Assembly: GCA_009781005.1 (NCBI GenBank)
Contig: WQYX01000002.1
Span: 62,001 to 126,000 of the forward strand
Reading direction: 5' to 3'
Source: Polyangiaceae bacterium
Lineage (GTDB): Bacteria; Myxococcota_A; Polyangia; Polyangiales; Polyangiaceae
Length of the DNA stretch: 64,000 nucleotides
Under the pieces are notes generated by a model. It did not search any database and had not been told where the DNA came from. It was given only the letters and a program-made list of their open reading frames with translations. Each line of letters starts with the position of its first letter. Positions within the stretch are counted from its first letter, which is position 1. Made by a program: the position numbers and the translations under genes. Below, piece by piece: positions 42,614 to 51,325 of this stretch.

Positions 42614-44776
42614 ATGCTTGAGGTCACCGACATCATCGATCGTGTGCGGGCCTACCAGCCGGCGGCAGACGCCGCCTTGATCCAGCGCGCGTACGACTTC
42701 AGCGCGAGGGCTCACCAAGGTCAGAAGCGCAAATCAGGGGAGCCGTACTTCGTGCACCCCGCGTCGGTTGCCGGCATCATCACCGAGCTCCGCCTTGACA
42801 CGGCGAGCGTTTGCGCCGGGCTGCTCCACGACGTCGTTGAGGACACGCTCGCCACCGTCGAAGACATCGAGCACGAGTTCGGCGGGGAGATCGCGTCGCT
42901 CGTCGACGGCGTCACCAAGCTCGGCAAGATCAACTTCACCTCGAGGGCAGATCACCAGGCCGAGAATTTCCGCAAGATGGTCGTTGCCATGGCGCGCGAC
43001 ATCCGCGTCTTGCTCATCAAGCTCTGCGACCGCGTCGACAACATGCGAACGCTCGAGCACATGAAACCGGACGCGCAGGAACGCATCGCGAGAGAGACGC
43101 TCGAGATCTACGCGCCGCTCGCCAACCGCCTCGGCATCCAAGCGTTCAAGTGCGAGCTCGAAGATCTGTCATTTCGCTGGCTCGAGCCCGATTCCTACGC
43201 CTCGGTCAAGAGCGCGGTTCAAACCACCAAGAAAGACCGCGACAAGTACATCCTCGAAGTCACCAAAACGCTTTCGAGCCGCCTCGCCGAACAAGGCTTC
43301 GCCTCCGAGGTCAACGGCCGCGCCAAGCACCTTTACTCCGTGTGGCGCAAGATGAAGGCGAACGACAGTGCGATCGAACAGATCCACGACATCATCGCCT
43401 TTCGCGTGCTGGTGGAGAGCGTTGGCGACTGTTACGCGGCGCTCGGCGTCGTTCATTCGAAGTGGACGCCCGTGCCGGGGCGCTTCAAAGATTACATCGC
43501 GCTGCCGAAACCGAACATGTACCAGTCGCTGCACACCACGGTCATCGGGCCGGGCCGCGAGCGCATCGAGATCCAGATCCGAACCCACGAGATGCATCGC
43601 GTGGCCGAACGCGGGATCGCAGCGCATTGGAAATACAAGGAGCGCCACGGCGGTGGAGTTGCAGCGGACGACGCGCAACGTTTTGGTTGGCTCCGTCAAC
43701 TCATGGAATGGCAAAAGGATCTCAAGGATCCGGCCGAGTTCCTCGAGGGAGTCAAAGTCGATCTCTTTCAAGACGAGGTCTACGTCTTCACGCCCAAAGG
43801 CGAGGTGCGCGTCTTTCCGAGGGGCAGCACGCCGGTCGATTTCGCCTTCGCGATCCATTCCGAGCTCGGCGAGCACATCACGGGCGCGCGCGTCAACGGC
43901 AAGCTCGAACCCCTGCGCTACAAACTCCATAACGGCGACGTTCTCGAGGTCGTCACCAGCTCTTCGCAGCAACCGAACAAGGATTGGCTCGACTTCGTCG
44001 TCACCACGCGCGCGCGCGCGAAGATCCGAAGTTTTCTTCGTCAAGAACAGCGCGACAAGTCGCTCAGGCTCGGGCGCGAGCTGCTCGAACGCGAGTTCCA
44101 GCGCGCAAGCGTGTCGCTCTCGAAGCTGCTCAAGAACGACAGCGAGCTTCGCAAGGTGCTCGAGACGGTGAGCGTTCAGAACATCGACGAGCTCTTCATC
44201 GGCATCGGCTACGGCAAAATCGATCCGAGCGACGTGCTCGACGTACTCGCGCCACCGTCGGCCGACGGGGTCAAGAGCGTGCCTCCCGAGCAGCTCCGCG
44301 AAGGACGCCTCGCCGGGTTCGTCCGCAAAATCAAGGGCGACGACGGTGGCATCCGCTTGAACGGCATCGACGACGTGCTCGTCCGCTACGCCAAATGCTG
44401 TAACCCGCTGCCGGGCGACGACATCCTTGGATTCATCACGCGCGGCCGCGGCGTCACCATTCATCGTCGCGGATGCCCCAAAGCGTTCGATACGGATCCG
44501 GAGCGCCGCGTGGAAATCACGTGGGACTCGAAGGCAAAGATCAACCGCGCCGTGCATCTGCGCGTCGTCACCGCGAACCGTCCCGGCATCCTCGCAACGG
44601 TGGGCCAAACCTTTAGTCAGATGGGCATCAATATCAGCGAAGCGACCTGCCGCGCCGGCGACGACGGCAAGGCGATCAACACATTCACATTCGTCTGTCA
44701 GGACTTGAACCAACTGAAGAGCGTGATGCGCTCACTGCAGAAGGTGCAGGGTGTGGTGATAGTTGAGCGCGCATGA
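42614..44776 (+). CDS. rel: Bifunctional (p)ppGpp synthetase/hydrolase, Rel/SpoT type
   Basis: 720 aa, full-length long RSH. N-terminal HD hydrolase: [26 protein letters not shown] and [11 protein letters not shown]. Synthetase: [12 protein letters not shown], and [22 protein letters not shown]; the RFKD motif marks a bifunctional enzyme rather than RelA's ExDD. TGS is at about 395-455 ([26 protein letters not shown]), a helical/zinc-finger region has [13 protein letters not shown], and the ACT domain is C-terminal ([18 protein letters not shown]). The start is ATG 42614. The stop overlaps trmFO (ATGA). It sets the stringent-response alarmone level. Confidence 0.96.
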   Translation: MLEVTDIIDRVRAYQPAADAALIQRAYDFSARAHQGQKRKSGEPYFVHPASVAGIITELRLDTASVCAGLLHDVVEDTLATVEDIEHEFGGEIASLVDGVTKLGKINFTSRADHQAENFRKMVVAMARDIRVLLIKLCDRVDNMRTLEHMKPDAQERIARETLEIYAPLANRLGIQAFKCELEDLSFRWLEPDSYASVKSAVQTTKKDRDKYILEVTKTLSSRLAEQGFASEVNGRAKHLYSVWRKMKANDSAIEQIHDIIAFRVLVESVGDCYAALGVVHSKWTPVPGRFKDYIALPKPNMYQSLHTTVIGPGRERIEIQIRTHEMHRVAERGIAAHWKYKERHGGGVAADDAQRFGWLRQLMEWQKDLKDPAEFLEGVKVDLFQDEVYVFTPKGEVRVFPRGSTPVDFAFAIHSELGEHITGARVNGKLEPLRYKLHNGDVLEVVTSSSQQPNKDWLDFVVTTRARAKIRSFLRQEQRDKSLRLGRELLEREFQRASVSLSKLLKNDSELRKVLETVSVQNIDELFIGIGYGKIDPSDVLDVLAPPSADGVKSVPPEQLREGRLAGFVRKIKGDDGGIRLNGIDDVLVRYAKCCNPLPGDDILGFITRGRGVTIHRRGCPKAFDTDPERRVEITWDSKAKINRAVHLRVVTANRPGILATVGQTFSQMGINISEATCRAGDDGKAINTFTFVCQDLNQLKSVMRSLQKVQGVVIVERA

Positions 44777-46176
44777 AAGTGACTGTCGTTGGCGGAGGGC
44801 TTGCGGGCTGTGAGGCGGCGTTTCAACTTGCCGAGCGCGGGATCGACGTCGAACTCATCGAGCAGAAACCGCTGTCGCGCACGCCCGCGCAAACGACCGA
44901 CAAGCTCTGTGAGCTCGTGTGCTCGAACTCGCTGCGCGGCGCGTCGCTCACGAACGCCGTTGGTCTCTTGAAGGAGGAGCTCCGGCGTGCGGGCTCACTC
45001 ATTGTCGAAGCCGCGGAGATCGCGAGAGTGCCTGCCGGTGGCGCTCTTGCCGTGGATCGAGACGTCTTCGCCAGCACCGTGACGGCGCGCATCCATGCAC
45101 ATCCCCGAATCCACGTTCGCCACGAGGTCGTCACGCGCTTGCCCGACGGAGCGGCCAAAGCACCGGTGATCCTCGCTACCGGTCCGCTCACCGGCGACGC
45201 GCTCGCAGCCGATCTCGCGCACGTCGTCGGTGCCGAGAACCTCGCATACTACGACGCGATCGCGCCCATCGTGAGCGCCGACTCGATCGCGTGGGACAAG
45301 GTCTTTCGGCAGTCGCGCTGGGGCAAAGGCGCACCGGTGACGGACGAAAGCGGCGACGAAACGCAAGATGCAACAGCGCTCGGCGACGAAGCGTACGTCA
45401 ATTGCCCATTCGACGAAGAAGGATACAAGACCTTCGTCCGCGCGCTCATGGATTCACAGAAGGTGGAGCCGCGCGCTTTCGAGGACGCGCGCTACTTCGA
45501 AGGCTGCCTGCCCATCGAAGTCATGGCCTCGCGCGGCGAGATGACGCTCGCCTTCGGTCCCATGAAACCCGTCGGGCTCACCGATCCACGCACAGGGAAA
45601 CGGCCGTACGCGGTCGTGCAGCTCCGTGCCGAAGACAAGATGCAAACTGCATACAATCTCGTCGGCTTCCAGTCCCGCATGACGCACGGAGATCAGGCGC
45701 GCATCTTCCGCATGATCCCCGGACTCGAAGACGCCGAGATCCTTCGCTACGGCAGCGTGCATCGCAACACGTTCATCGACTCACCGAAGTTGCTCGACGC
45801 GCGCATGCAGCTTCGTGCACGGAGCAACTTTTTTGTTGCAGGGCAGCTCGCAGGCGTCGAGGGCTATGTCGAGAGCTGCGCGAGCGGCTTTCTCTGCGCC
45901 GTGCTTCTTGCGCAGGCGCTCACGAATCACGCCGTCACGCCTCCCCCGGAGACAACCGCGCTCGGAGGCATTCGCACGCATCTGATGCGTGCAACCGAAA
46001 AGTTTCAGCCGTCGAACATCACCTGGGCGTGCATGCCTCCACCGCCGAATCGCAGACTCAAAAAGCACGATCGCTATCGAGCCATGGCAGACAGAGCACT
46101 CCTCGATCTCGACGCATGGCTGTCGACGGCACCGCTCGCAAAAGTCGCGCGCAATTTTAGACCGCTTTCAAGTTGA
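44773..46176 (+). CDS. trmFO: Folate-dependent tRNA (uracil-5-)-methyltransferase TrmFO
   Basis: 467 aa; makes m5U54 in the T-loop of tRNA using methylenetetrahydrofolate and FAD. The FAD-binding [20 protein letters not shown] starts at residue 4. Family markers include [65 protein letters not shown] and QRMTHGDQ-like [22 protein letters not shown] overlaps the rel stop. The final residues, FRPLSS, and the TGA are translated from the left arm of palindromic element B2, so the native C-terminus was probably replaced by a few residues. Confidence 0.95.
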   Translation: MKVTVVGGGLAGCEAAFQLAERGIDVELIEQKPLSRTPAQTTDKLCELVCSNSLRGASLTNAVGLLKEELRRAGSLIVEAAEIARVPAGGALAVDRDVFASTVTARIHAHPRIHVRHEVVTRLPDGAAKAPVILATGPLTGDALAADLAHVVGAENLAYYDAIAPIVSADSIAWDKVFRQSRWGKGAPVTDESGDETQDATALGDEAYVNCPFDEEGYKTFVRALMDSQKVEPRAFEDARYFEGCLPIEVMASRGEMTLAFGPMKPVGLTDPRTGKRPYAVVQLRAEDKMQTAYNLVGFQSRMTHGDQARIFRMIPGLEDAEILRYGSVHRNTFIDSPKLLDARMQLRARSNFFVAGQLAGVEGYVESCASGFLCAVLLAQALTNHAVTPPPETTALGGIRTHLMRATEKFQPSNITWACMPPPPNRRLKKHDRYRAMADRALLDLDAWLSTAPLAKVARNFRPLSS

Positions 46177-46326
46177 CGCGAGGTCGAGGCGGGGCCGAGG
46201 AGCGGACCGGAATAGCCTTGAAGGCTTTGAGGACCGCACCGCAGGCCCCCCTGAGGTCCCGCCATAGGCGGGCCGACAGCGCCGAAGGCGCCGTCGATGC
46301 CGAGATCGCGGCAAATCGAAAGCGGT
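46160..46326. repeat. Palindromic element B2
   Basis: 167 bp. Arms are gaccgctttcaagttgacgcga and tcgcggcaaatcgaaagcggt. The first 75 interior bases are nearly identical to B1; it then contains an extra ggtcccgccataggcgggccg hairpin. The left arm holds the trmFO stop; the right edge abuts the stop of the convergent membrane protein. Confidence 0.92.
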
Positions 46327-47864
46327 TAGGAGGGCTCTATTTCGCTCTCGGTGGGAAGTGCTTCCGCGGCCTTGTCGCGCTCCAATCGCTCGAGTCCGCG
46401 CTTGTACATGATGAGCGTCGCGATCTCCTCGTGCTCTCGGCCATCCACGCGCACTCCGATTTTGATGGGCACTCGATAGTACCGGGGCGCATCGATGAAA
46501 CGGACTTTGCGACTCGTGTCGTCGAGCACGGGCACCGGCTTCACGGTGTCGTCGAGCCGCGCGAACATGGGAGACAGATCGTAACGGAAGACGTGCTTGA
46601 CCCGGCGCACGTCAGTGGCGAGGAGCGATGCATTCCGTTCGACGCGGCCGCTATGAACATAGCTGAGGATCGTGACGGGCACGGTTGCGCCCGCCTCGGG
46701 GTTCAGCGGATCGGGCAACGTGGTGGCGCTTTGCCAGAACGACTCGCGCGCGTTCACGATCACGTCGCGGCCAGACAGACGGCGAGCAGGCGCGCGGTAA
46801 CGCGTGATCCGCTGCGCGCCATAAACGCGGTGTACGCGCCGCATCATCCATTTGCTGACAATCTCTTGGATGCGATCCCTCGCGGCGTAGAGAAGACCGG
46901 CGATGAGGGCGAAGATGAAAAGACTCGAGCTCACGGTCCGCGGCGAACCCGCGCGCTTGGAAATCGCGAGCTGCCAAACGAACGCCCCTGCCGATACGAG
47001 AAGCGCGACGAAACCAGCAATCCAGTGATAGGCGCGCTCTTCGACCCGGAAGCTCTCGCGCTCGAGGAAAAGCACCTCTTGAAAGTGCTTCTTCAGACGG
47101 CTCGAGCGATCGAGGTAGCGCTCGAGCGCAGCGGGCGACGAGGGATCGGCATTCCCAAAACCGCGCTCGGTCCTGTACGCGAACTCCGATGCGAGCACCT
47201 CGCTGAGCCTAGCCTCGACCACCGCAAGCACAGGTTCGACGCGTTCGAGGTTCGGGGACTTCGACTGCGCGAAGTTCGACAGTGCGCGCTCCGCGTCCGC
47301 GAGCGCCTCACACATGCGAACGCTGATGTACTCGTCGACGAGCTCGCGCTCGCGAGTGAGCTCGGCGAGCTCGTCGTCGCCGGCATGCACGAGCCCTTCG
47401 CGCGCATCTTGCGAGATGCGCACGAAAGCCTCGATCCAGATCATGAGCGCGTCTTCGAGCTCGCTGCGGGAGGCCACGACGAAGAGCGAACCCGCGAGGC
47501 GGCAATGGCGGGCGAAGCCGTCCGAAGCGCGTGCGAGCTGGCTTGCCATGGCGAGCGCTCCACGTCGCAACGCATCGATCGTGACGGCGTCGTCCGTTGC
47601 GGCGAGCGCGGGCCCATCGAGACGCGTGAACACCTGCATCTGGTCCCACGGCACATGACGAACGAAAGCGTTTTGCGGAATCTGGATTTCGACATGCAAC
47701 GAGTACGGCACAGGCGCCTTCGCGGGGAGCGGAAGCGACAGGCTCCACTCCAGACGGGACGCATCATGAACGCCGACCCGAACCTGACCGGCTTGCTCAT
47801 CTGCCGCCTGTTCGGCCGCGATATAGTTTTCGGTCAGTTCAGCGATGGCCATGGAAGAATTCAC
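46326..47864 (-). CDS. Membrane protein of unknown function
   Basis: Up to 512 aa (GTG 47864; ATG 47852 is equally plausible). The first 280 residues are soluble and helical, beginning with a beta-rich segment (HDASRLEWSLSLPLPAKAPVPYSL) and then acidic helices. Two transmembrane helices follow at about 285-345 (AGFVALLVSAGAFVWQLAI and LFIFALIAGLLYAARD). The C-terminal domain of about 150 residues is basic then beta-rich (KVRFIDAPRYYRVPIKIGVRVDGRE). I recognise no family. The TAA stop is formed at the junction with element B2. It is a single gene, convergent with trmFO. Confidence 0.75.
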   Translation of the reverse strand: MNSSMAIAELTENYIAAEQAADEQAGQVRVGVHDASRLEWSLSLPLPAKAPVPYSLHVEIQIPQNAFVRHVPWDQMQVFTRLDGPALAATDDAVTIDALRRGALAMASQLARASDGFARHCRLAGSLFVVASRSELEDALMIWIEAFVRISQDAREGLVHAGDDELAELTRERELVDEYISVRMCEALADAERALSNFAQSKSPNLERVEPVLAVVEARLSEVLASEFAYRTERGFGNADPSSPAALERYLDRSSRLKKHFQEVLFLERESFRVEERAYHWIAGFVALLVSAGAFVWQLAISKRAGSPRTVSSSLFIFALIAGLLYAARDRIQEIVSKWMMRRVHRVYGAQRITRYRAPARRLSGRDVIVNARESFWQSATTLPDPLNPEAGATVPVTILSYVHSGRVERNASLLATDVRRVKHVFRYDLSPMFARLDDTVKPVPVLDDTSRKVRFIDAPRYYRVPIKIGVRVDGREHEEIATLIMYKRGLERLERDKAAEALPTESEIEPS

Positions 47865-47923
47865 TCGATCGGCATGTGGACGTGGCCACGATCCAAAAAG
47901 CGCATTTCATGCCGCACGGCGAG

Positions 47924-48050
47924 CGCGCAGATCTGCAGCCGAGACGGCCAAAGAGATGCGAGCCCGCCGAGACAGCGAGGCCGGAGGCGTACTAGAGGTA
48001 CGGGGGGAGGCCGAGCAACGAAGGCGGGCGACGCAGATCTGCAGGCCGTC
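47924..48050. repeat. Palindromic element E
   Basis: About 127 bp. Both ends carry cgcagatctgcag (itself a palindrome). Inner arms gcccgccgagacagcgaggcc and ggccgagcaacgaaggcgggcg partly pair, with a cgtactagaggtacg apex. It abuts the TGA stop of the SDR gene. Unlike families A-C in sequence but alike in size and position. Confidence 0.75.
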
Positions 48051-48816
48051 ACATGCTGAGGCCGCCGTCGACGTCAATGGTGCGTCCGTTGAAGTAGTCA
48101 CACTCGAGGACGAACTTGACCGCAACCCAGATGTCCTCCGGCACGCCAATGCGACCAACGGGAATGGCAGCAACGAGGGCGTCGCGCGCTTTCTGATTCA
48201 TGCCCTGTGTCATTGGCGTTTCGATCATGCCTGGGGCAACGGCGCCCACGCGGATGCCGAACGGCGCAAACTCTTTCGACCAAGTGACCGTGTTCGCAGC
48301 GAGCGCAGCCTTCGCCGCGGAGTAATTCGACTGCCCGCGGTTGCCATGGCGCGCGATGCTCGAAATGTTGACGATGACGCCCGGACGCGTGTTCGTTTCG
48401 ACCATCTTCGCAACGACTTCGCGCGCGAGAAATGTTGCACCGGTAAGGTTTACACCGATGACCGCGTCCCAATGATCCATCGAGAGCCTCATGATCTTGC
48501 CGGTCTCCTTGTCCTTTTTGACGAGCAGCCCGTCGCGCAAAATACCTGCATTGTTCACGAGACCGTTCAGGCCTCCCATGGCACCGTGGGCCCACCCGAC
48601 GAACGAGATGAGGTCGAATTCGTCCGTGACGTTGAGACGGCGCGCGTGCACCTTTCCGCGCGCGGCTTTGGCAGCGTCGACGGTGTCGGCGAGACCCGCC
48701 TCGTTGACGTCGCCAATGGCAACTTGAGCGCCGGATTCGGCGAGCCGGAGGGCGAAGTGACGACCCATGCCTTGGGCGCCACCGGAGATGACGATCTTCA
48801 GATCCTCGAGCTTCAT
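48049..48816 (-). CDS. Short-chain dehydrogenase/reductase (FabG-like)
   Basis: 255 aa. The NAD(P)-binding motif is SGGAQGMGRHFALRLAE (TGxxxGxG variant), then LVNNAGI, the catalytic Ser in VNISSIARHG, Tyr-x3-Lys in SNYSAAKAAL, and APGMIETPMTQGM. All active-site residues (Asn, Ser, Tyr, Lys) are present. It could be a 3-oxoacyl-ACP reductase or a hydroxysteroid-like dehydrogenase; the subfamily is not decided by sequence alone. No fatty-acid genes adjoin it. The stop is at the edge of element E. Confidence 0.9.
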   Translation of the reverse strand: MKLEDLKIVISGGAQGMGRHFALRLAESGAQVAIGDVNEAGLADTVDAAKAARGKVHARRLNVTDEFDLISFVGWAHGAMGGLNGLVNNAGILRDGLLVKKDKETGKIMRLSMDHWDAVIGVNLTGATFLAREVVAKMVETNTRPGVIVNISSIARHGNRGQSNYSAAKAALAANTVTWSKEFAPFGIRVGAVAPGMIETPMTQGMNQKARDALVAAIPVGRIGVPEDIWVAVKFVLECDYFNGRTIDVDGGLSM

Positions 48817-48855
48817 GGCCGCGGATTCTAGACTGAACAGGCTTTGAGTTCTCAG

Positions 48856-48892
48856 AGCATGTTGACCAGCCGTTTGCGCAGCAGGCTGGTCA
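48856..48892. repeat. Minimal palindromic element A5 (arms only)
   Basis: gagcatgttgaccagccgtttgcgcagcaggctggtcac: the two A-family arms with nearly all the interior deleted. It overlaps the TGA stop of the small ORF at 48890. Confidence 0.85.
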
Positions 48893-49255
48893 CCAGCGGA
48901 GCCATCCGACTGCGGTCGCGGCCAGTAGAATGAGTGTCACGACAACGACTTCCACAACGAACCGCATCGATCTCTTGAGTAGGCGATAACCTAAAGCCAC
49001 GAGCAAGGCCGCAATGAGCAACACAGGTAACCCTGTGTGGGCAGAGAGCGATCGCACGGCGATCTTGGCCGAACGCACGGCTGTCCCGAATGGGAACACG
49101 GAGACGCGGATCAAATGTCGGAGGACATCGTGGAGGTTCGGCACGAATATGCACGGATCGTGGCCAGCATCGCCGCATATGAGCAACTTCGTGGCAACGG
49201 TTCCGCCGCATCGAGTTCGCGGGGAGGCGTGCAATGCCTTGCGCAGATCGCGCAC
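48890..49255 (-). CDS. Possible small membrane protein
   Basis: Up to 121 aa. Two hydrophobic stretches at the C-terminus (TGLPVLLIAALLVALGYRLL and RFVVEVVVVTLILLAATAVGWLRW) look like transmembrane helices; the first 45 residues have no clear character and the real start may be later. The stop codon TGA is within element A5. No family recognised. It lies between the SDR start and element C2, and could be a real short gene or chance coding. Confidence 0.4.
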   Translation of the reverse strand: MRDLRKALHASPRTRCGGTVATKLLICGDAGHDPCIFVPNLHDVLRHLIRVSVFPFGTAVRSAKIAVRSLSAHTGLPVLLIAALLVALGYRLLKRSMRFVVEVVVVTLILLAATAVGWLRW

Positions 49256-49258
49256 CTT

Positions 49259-49401
49259 GAACGCATTTCAGAACCGTCGCGAGCGACGCGAGGTCGAGGC
49301 TTTTTCCGAGGAGCGCGCGGAGCGTACTTGAAGTACGTGAGCACGCACGGGCCGGAAAAAACGATGAGATCGCGGCGCGCAGCAGGTTATGAAATGCGTT
49401 C
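49259..49401. repeat. Palindromic element C2
   Basis: 143 bp with arms gaacgcatttcagaacc and ggttatgaaatgcgttc (16 of 17 pair). The outer sequence differs from C1 but remains self-complementary. The core gtcgcgagcgacgcgaggtcgaggc and gatgagatcgcggcgcgcagcagg is shared with B and A copies; the apex is gcgtacttgaagtacgtg. Confidence 0.9.
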
Positions 49402-49438
49402 TAGCGGTCGCGGCGAAGACGGGTCATAAGGCGATACG

Positions 49439-51325
49439 ATGACGACGCAGGTGACGCCTCAATCGAGCTCCGCGCTCGAGGCGCCGGCGGGCGATACGAC
49501 CGTCCGGTCGGTGCGCTCGCGGATCGAGTGGCTCGGGCTCGCCGCTCTCGGCATCGTCGCCGTGCTCGTCTTCTGGGTCTTCGACGCCCTGCCCTTCCAA
49601 GATCTGCCGGCTCACGCGGGGCTCATCGCGATGCGCCACAGGTACGCCGAATCGTCGTTCGAGCAACGCTTCTACGTGCTCGCTCCGCACGTCGGCCCGT
49701 ACTCGCTCTTTCGATTTCTCGGTGAGGTTTTCGTTCGCGTCGTCGGGCCACTCGGAGCGGTGCGCGCCCTAGCCACGCTGCCCGTCATCGCGACGCCGCT
49801 CGCCCTGCTTTTCGCGCGGCGAAGGCTCTACGAAGATCATTCGCCGGCGTTCGGCTTCATCGGCCTGACTCTGTCTTTCAGCCTGATGACGCTGCTCGGT
49901 TTTGCGAGCTACTTGCTCGGCGTCGCCGTGATGCTCGTCGGTTTGACGCTCTGGCTCGAACTCCTCGTTGCAGCGGACGACGGCGCTCCGAACCTTCGCC
50001 GGCGCGAATTCGTCATGGCCGTGTTCACGCCCTTCATTTTCGTCGCGCACGGACATGCGTTCGTGCTCTTCCTCGTCTGCGCGGGGGTCGCGTGCCTCGC
50101 CGCCGGCAACGTTCGCGAGCGCCTCATGCGGCTCTGGGTGCTCGCGCCGGCCGTGGGACTCGCAGCTTGGGTCGCGTGGATCGAGCGCGGAACCACCACG
50201 CCGCCAGGATCCTTACCCGTCGTGCCTCGGCTGGCGCCTCTGTTTCACTCGTTCACGGAGAAGCTTGGCCTGCTCGTGACGCCAACGCTCATGACACGCA
50301 GCGGAATCGATTTTCTTATTTCCATATTCATTTGGATTTTCACGATCGTGAGCACCGTGTTCACCGTCCGCTCGCTGCGCACTCCGGCGCGAATCAAGAA
50401 CGGAGTTCAGAGAGAATATTCACGAGACCGCTTTCAAGTTGACGCGAGTTCGAGGCGGGGTGGGATGCGACCGGACTCGAACTGTACGGAGTCCACGAAG
50501 TGGACAGAGTACAGTGAGAGCGACGGAGCGAAGCGAAGTGAACAGCCTGCTTCGGCTTTGGTGCGTGTGCTGGATGGCACACGCACACGCCGTCGCACGG
50601 CTCCGTCAGAGGCCGTACCGCAGCCGCCAACGACGAAATCGCGTCAAATCGAAAGCGGTCTAGCCGCGGACGTGCGCCATAGCCGCGCGCTCTACGCATC
50701 GGCGGCGGTCCTCTTGCTCGCATTTCTCGCACTTCCGCATGCCGTTGGGTGGTTCGGATTCGTCGACGGCCGTCTCGTTCCCTTGGTCCTCATCCTCCCG
50801 CTTCTCGGGATCCGCCGCGCAACCCTTCCGCGCGCGCTCGTGAGGCTGCTCGACACGGGCGCACCCGTCTGCGCTGCAACCATCGCCCTCTTGGCCATGA
50901 TTGCATCTTACAAGTTTCAGGCAGAAGCCTCCGGCTTCCATGAAGTGCTCGCGCACGTGCCAGCGAGAGCAAGCCTCTTGAACCTCCCGCTCGATCCGAA
51001 CAGCGAGATCTTCACCGCGCATCCGTTCGTCCACTACGACAAGCTCACCCTCGCCGAGCGTCCCGTCGTCGTCAGCGACATCTGGTTTCACCAGGGCTCG
51101 GCGCTCTATCCAACACCGGAGAACCCAGCGGTCCGCCTTCCTTCGAGTTACAGCGAAAGCGATCTCAAAGAGATTGATTGGCCCGCCTACCACCTTGACG
51201 ATTGGGACTTCGTCCTCATTCGCACCAAGCCATCCGCCGGGCAGCCTTCCACACCCAACAGTCTCGTGCTCGAAGAGCATCGCGGGGGCTGGTGGCTCTT
51301 TCGGCAGGCCGCCCCAACTCAATGA
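49439..51325 (+). CDS. Polytopic membrane protein interrupted in frame by a palindromic element
   Basis: 628 aa with about ten hydrophobic segments on both sides of a hydrophilic insert. The N-terminal half spans from LGLAALGIVAVLVFWVF to IDFLISIFIWIFTIVSTVFTV. Residues about 330-407 (beginning DRFQVDASSRRGGMR, ending TKSRQIESGL) are the exact translation of element B3. Membrane segments then resume (ALYASAAVLLLAFLALPHAVGWFG). FVDALPFQDLPAHAGL-like early loop and a periplasmic C-terminus suggest a glycosyltransferase-39-like or other polytopic family; not recognised with confidence. The element lies in a predicted cytoplasmic or periplasmic loop, so the protein may still fold. The tail overlaps the convergent lipoprotein stop by a few bases. 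Confidence 0.8.
   Translation: MTTQVTPQSSSALEAPAGDTTVRSVRSRIEWLGLAALGIVAVLVFWVFDALPFQDLPAHAGLIAMRHRYAESSFEQRFYVLAPHVGPYSLFRFLGEVFVRVVGPLGAVRALATLPVIATPLALLFARRRLYEDHSPAFGFIGLTLSFSLMTLLGFASYLLGVAVMLVGLTLWLELLVAADDGAPNLRRREFVMAVFTPFIFVAHGHAFVLFLVCAGVACLAAGNVRERLMRLWVLAPAVGLAAWVAWIERGTTTPPGSLPVVPRLAPLFHSFTEKLGLLVTPTLMTRSGIDFLISIFIWIFTIVSTVFTVRSLRTPARIKNGVQREYSRDRFQVDASSRRGGMRPDSNCTESTKWTEYSESDGAKRSEQPASALVRVLDGTRTRRRTAPSEAVPQPPTTKSRQIESGLAADVRHSRALYASAAVLLLAFLALPHAVGWFGFVDGRLVPLVLILPLLGIRRATLPRALVRLLDTGAPVCAATIALLAMIASYKFQAEASGFHEVLAHVPARASLLNLPLDPNSEIFTAHPFVHYDKLTLAERPVVVSDIWFHQGSALYPTPENPAVRLPSSYSESDLKEIDWPAYHLDDWDFVLIRTKPSAGQPSTPNSLVLEEHRGGWWLFRQAAPTQ
50426..50660. repeat. Palindromic element B3, inserted in frame in a coding sequence
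   Basis: 235 bp with arms gaccgctttcaagttgacgcga/tcgcgtcaaatcgaaagcggtc (20 of 22 pair). The interior gactcgaactgtacggagtcca...gacggagcgaagcgaagtg is shared with A1 at 10.5 kb. No stop codon occurs in the host reading frame over its length. Confidence 0.93.
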
